From Anthropogastromicrobium sp050944455 (GTDB taxonomy: Bacteria; Bacillota; Clostridia; Lachnospirales; Lachnospiraceae), in NCBI GenBank assembly GCA_050944455.1, contig JBMNRC010000012.1, forward strand, positions 20,446 to 84,445: a stretch of 64,000 bases of DNA. Direction: 5' to 3'. How positions within the stretch are numbered: the stretch's first letter is position 1; every line of letters begins with the position of its first letter. The notes beneath the pieces are model-generated. The model made no database searches and had not been told where the DNA came from. It saw nothing but the letters and a program-made list of their open reading frames with translations. The position numbers and the translations under genes were made by a program. This document shows, in pieces, positions 61,096-64,000 of this stretch.

Positions 61096-62631
61096 TCAGC
61101 TGCGCCTTCTGACCTGCCGGATCACCAGCCGGATTCCGTAAATATCTTCCAGGAACTTCGAACGGTTCTCCAGCGTGGATTTCTCCAGCAGGATATTTTC
61201 GCTGGTCTTTGTCGTGATCGTCATCGTGGAATCCTTCAGGCTCAGCTTCGCGTCGCTGAACTTGCTCTTGTGGCTGCGGTCCAGCGCGTTGGCCACGCGG
61301 AGAATCGCCGCGAGCTTGCACACGATGATAAACTGCTCCTCCGAGAGAGAGCCGTAGAAATCTTCGTATCTTGGCATTTCCACCGTATTATATCGGACGA
61401 TGTTCGCCACCATCTCCCGCTCGGCGTGGGAAAGCCCCAGGATTTCGGTCGCCATGATAATCCGGTACGCGCACTCGCCCGGCGCGCTCATGCTGATGTA
61501 CTTGCCGCAGTCATGAAGAATCGACGAGATCTCTAGGAGCAGGCGCTCCCTCTTTCCGAGGCCGTGCACGTTTTTCATCGCGTCGAAGATCTGGCAGGCC
61601 ATCTTCTCCACCGTCCGGGAATGCTCCTCATTTCCCATGTAGCGGCGGCTGATGTTGCGGGAAGCCGTCAGGATGTCCTCATTGTAATCGTGGTTCGGCT
61701 TGAGGATTCCCTTGCGCTCGGCGTAATCCCTGATTTTGCCGTCGCTGAAATCCGCTTTGGGGATGTACACGGTGTCCGCCTTCGATACCTCCAGCAGAGT
61801 CTGGTAAACCAGCATGAACGGCATGAACACGTTCGCGTACTCCACCGGGATTTCCAGCACGCGGCTGATCTCGGCCGGCGTGCGGCCGTTGACCTGTTCG
61901 TAGAGCCTGCGCATGGCCTCCGCCGTGGTCGTCTCGCCGGACTGGTCCGCGACCGCCTGGCGGATGAAAGTCGTGATCGCGTCTCCGACAATCACGATAT
62001 TTTTGATTTCCTGCCCCTGAAGGAACATCTTCTCGAAGGTATGGACGTCGTTCTCGATGAGCTCGCGGATCATTCCCTCGACGGACGCGATATCGCCGTT
62101 CTGCTCGCTGAACATTTCGCTGATGCGGTAGGTGCCGAGCGCGATATTCTGCGTTGTGATCAGCATCATGTTGCGGAAAATCGATACCTGCAGGCTCCCC
62201 TCTCCGACGTCGACCAGAAGGGTGCCCTGCTCGAAGGCCTGATAGACGTCAGGCTCGGAGGCGACGCCCTTGAGGCGGATAAACCGCTGCTCGGAGTTGC
62301 TGAGCGCCTGGACACGGTAGCCGGTGCGCACCTGGATCTGGTCCAGAATCATCGAGCAGTTGGCCGCGTCCCGGATCGCGGATGTCGCGATCGGGAGCGT
62401 TTTCACGACCTTGTATTCCTTCTCCACCCGGTGGAAAAGATTGAGCGTATCGCAGATCCGATCGAGCGTATCGGCGCCGACCCGGCCTTCGATATAGGTG
62501 TCCTGCCCGACCGGCACCGGGCGCCTCAGACTGTCCAGAACACGGATTCCGATGCGCGGGGATACCTCATACACCTTCATGCAGATTTCCTGTGCCGCGA
62601 TTTCCGCGACGGCATAGCGTTCGATCGCCAT
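61096..62631 (-). CDS. ppx: Ppx/GppA-type exopolyphosphatase with HD domain
   Basis: 511 residues. The N-terminal two-domain Ppx part (about 1-300) includes TSAIRDAAN and VQALSNSEQRFIRLKG, and the C-terminal HD domain (about 315-480) has LLLEISSILHDCGKYIS. It should trim polyphosphate or pppGpp. The phosphate loop at the N-terminus, usually D-x-G-S-N, reads AVAEIAAQ, and the second loop is DVGEGSLQ, so catalysis is not assured. It starts 15 bp after pheA, with AAGGAGC before the ATG. Confidence 0.85.
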   Translation of the reverse strand: MAIERYAVAEIAAQEICMKVYEVSPRIGIRVLDSLRRPVPVGQDTYIEGRVGADTLDRICDTLNLFHRVEKEYKVVKTLPIATSAIRDAANCSMILDQIQVRTGYRVQALSNSEQRFIRLKGVASEPDVYQAFEQGTLLVDVGEGSLQVSIFRNMMLITTQNIALGTYRISEMFSEQNGDIASVEGMIRELIENDVHTFEKMFLQGQEIKNIVIVGDAITTFIRQAVADQSGETTTAEAMRRLYEQVNGRTPAEISRVLEIPVEYANVFMPFMLVYQTLLEVSKADTVYIPKADFSDGKIRDYAERKGILKPNHDYNEDILTASRNISRRYMGNEEHSRTVEKMACQIFDAMKNVHGLGKRERLLLEISSILHDCGKYISMSAPGECAYRIIMATEILGLSHAEREMVANIVRYNTVEMPRYEDFYGSLSEEQFIIVCKLAAILRVANALDRSHKSKFSDAKLSLKDSTMTITTKTSENILLEKSTLENRSKFLEDIYGIRLVIRQVRRRS

Positions 62632-62646
62632 ACGTATGCTCCTTCT

Positions 62647-63789
62647 TCAATAGTTGCCCAGGATCCTGAGCATTCTGACTTCGGACCGCATGCCCGACAG
62701 GGCGTTTTCCACGCCCGGCAGGCTTAGGTTTCCCTCGAAGTCCACAAAAAAACGATATTCAAACGGGCGGTCGGGAATCGGCCGCGACTCGATCTTGTTC
62801 ATGTTCAGATTGTTGTAGATGATGTGGGAAAGCGTGTTGTACAGGCTTCCCACCTGATGCACAATCTCAAAGCAGATGCTCACCTTCGAGGCGGCATCCG
62901 TGTACTGCCGCTGGCGCGAGACGATGATGAACCGCGTCGTGTTGAGCGGATTGTCATTCACCGCTTCTTTCAGCACCGTCAGCCCGTACAGTTCCCCGGC
63001 CAGCTCCGAGGCGATCGCCGCCTCTTCAGGGCTTCCGTCCTCAACCACTTTTTTCGCCGCCATGGCGGTATTTGGCTGGCTGATCTGCTGCCAGTCGGGA
63101 TGGCTGTTCAGGAACATTCCGCACTGCATCAGTCCCTGCGGATGGGAGTAAACCCGCTTCACTGTTTCCACCGACGATCCCGGCAGGCCAAGCAGACAGT
63201 GCCGGACGGGCAGATACACCTCGCCCACAATCGCGTTGCTGTAACGCACCAGAAGGTCGTAGACGTCACCGACCTGCCCGGCGCTTGAATTCTCGATCGG
63301 CAGAACCGCGTAATCGGCTTCACCGGCGGATACCGCCTCCATTGCCTTCGCGAAGGACGGCACATGGAAGTTCTTCACGTCCCGGCCGAAATACTGATAC
63401 ATCGCGGCCTGGCTGTACGCGCCTTCCACGCCCTGGAAAACAACCGTTTTTCCCTCTGTCGGCAGTTTCGGAACCCGGGTGAAGCTTCTCACGCCGGGAT
63501 CCTGTGAGATTCCCCGCCTCCGCCGGTACTGGTCTTTGCGCGAGACGGCCATCAGCTGGCGGAAAATATCATCGGTGCTCTGCCTGCGGAACCCGTCCGG
63601 CGCCTGCGCCTCCATGCGGGCGAGCTTGCGCTGTTCTACTTCCTCGTCACGCACGGGCAGCCCAAGCTCTTCCTTTCTGGCCGCGGCCCGCTCGCAGAGT
63701 GTCAGGCGTTCCTGCAGCAGCGCCGCGATTTTGTCGTCCGTCCGGTCAATCTCGGAGCGGATCTCGGAAAGCTTTTCATCATCAGCCAT
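62647..63789 (-). CDS. pheA: Bifunctional chorismate mutase / prephenate dehydratase
   Basis: 380 residues. The N-terminal chorismate mutase (about 1-90) is LSEIRSEIDRTDDKIAALLQERL with the RKEELGLPV block. The dehydratase part (about 115-295) begins VVFQGVEGAYSQAAM and has the catalytic TTRF in NTTRFIIVS. An ACT domain (about 300-380) with ESRPI binds phenylalanine for feedback control. It makes phenylpyruvate, the last precursor of Phe. I use the ATG at 63789 (MADDEKLSE); AAGGATCT is upstream. It leads a pheA-ppx-ppk group. Confidence 0.95.
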   Translation of the reverse strand: MADDEKLSEIRSEIDRTDDKIAALLQERLTLCERAAARKEELGLPVRDEEVEQRKLARMEAQAPDGFRRQSTDDIFRQLMAVSRKDQYRRRRGISQDPGVRSFTRVPKLPTEGKTVVFQGVEGAYSQAAMYQYFGRDVKNFHVPSFAKAMEAVSAGEADYAVLPIENSSAGQVGDVYDLLVRYSNAIVGEVYLPVRHCLLGLPGSSVETVKRVYSHPQGLMQCGMFLNSHPDWQQISQPNTAMAAKKVVEDGSPEEAAIASELAGELYGLTVLKEAVNDNPLNTTRFIIVSRQRQYTDAASKVSICFEIVHQVGSLYNTLSHIIYNNLNMNKIESRPIPDRPFEYRFFVDFEGNLSLPGVENALSGMRSEVRMLRILGNY

Positions 63790-63917
63790 GTTCAGATCCT
63801 TATTTCGCGCCGCAGGCGGTCCGGGGTGGCGCCTTACAGGCATTTTAGACAGACAGGGGTTGAAAAAATCAATATTAATTAATGGTTTCCCAAGTTTTGG
63901 TACTATAAGCTGCTGAC

Positions 63918-64000
63918 CTATTCAGTAGAAGTGTTTTTTCGCGGCCTTCCGCGTTTCCTCTTCGGCGGTGCAGGAACAGGCTTGGATAAACCAAGTGCTT
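63918..64000 (-). CDS. C-terminal end of an unknown protein with AT-hook-like motif (partial)
   Basis: The last 26 codons of a minus-strand frame read into the window's right edge, ending in TAG at 63918. The peptide ALGLSKPVPAPPKRKRGRPR is followed by KNTSTE. KRGRPRK is the core of an AT-hook minor-groove binding motif, often found at the end of bacterial DNA-binding proteins. The rest of the gene lies outside, so neither its identity nor its frame can be fully confirmed. pheA starts 130 bp downstream. Confidence 0.45.
   Translation of the reverse strand, partial: ALGLSKPVPAPPKRKRGRPRKNTSTE

Overview
The window looks like chromosomal DNA from a fairly high-GC, anaerobic Firmicute, most likely a gut Clostridia/Lachnospiraceae-type bacterium. 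This is inferred from several signs: AGGAGG-type ribosome binding sites, TTGACA/TATAAT-type promoters, lipoprotein-style secreted proteins, a YesM/YesN-controlled sugar ABC locus, CsoR-CopA, an indolepyruvate:ferredoxin oxidoreductase, PepV, a YhaN/YhaO pair and a Ppx-HD protein. I count 42 complete protein genes and two partial ones. Only metG, the M14 peptidase and nagA are on the plus strand. I saw no tRNA, rRNA, CRISPR array, insertion sequence or prophage.

Layout. 1-4.1 kb: start of a branched-chain aminotransferase, a membrane glycosyltransferase, an Xaa-Pro peptidase and an unknown secreted protein. 4.4-9.4 kb (plus strand): metG, a zinc carboxypeptidase lipoprotein, nagA. 9.7-14.1 kb: PepV dipeptidase, an MgtE magnesium transporter behind a long structured leader, a Nudix hydrolase. 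14.3-28.1 kb: a carbohydrate locus with GH36 alpha-galactosidase, acylphosphatase, a DUF2264 protein, a GH88 unsaturated glucuronyl hydrolase, a solute-binding protein, a YesN/YesM two-component system and two ABC permeases. No ATPase gene lies in this locus. The solute-binding gene and the permease operon have nearly identical promoters, each with two direct repeats 21 bp apart, probably the YesN sites.

28.3-36.5 kb: a Y-family DNA polymerase, a csoR-copA copper operon (with a CopZ-like chaperone fused to CopA), a MATE exporter and a tRNA-dihydrouridine synthase. 36.6-44.8 kb: an LCP cell-wall ligase with a very long acidic tail, an aryl-acid fermentation operon (acyl-CoA ligase, iorA, iorB), a hotdog thioesterase and apt. 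45.1-52.2 kb: TraX and an ABC-F protein, then an asnS-yhaO-yhaN operon in which the nuclease subunit has lost its metal ligands. 52.3-58.5 kb: a tightly overlapping five-gene operon (response regulator, kinase, membrane lipoprotein, ABC ATPase, permease) whose ATPase lacks every catalytic motif. 58.7-64 kb: pheA, ppx and ppk, plus the tail of a gene ending in an AT-hook-like motif.

The strongest leads are the two apparently inactivated enzymes kept in intact operons (ABC ATPase and YhaO-like phosphoesterase), the CopA-CopZ fusion with a preserved internal translation start, the paired YesN-type promoters and the unclassified mgtE leader. Many otherwise ordinary proteins here also carry long Ala/Glu/Asp/Gly-rich low-complexity extensions.
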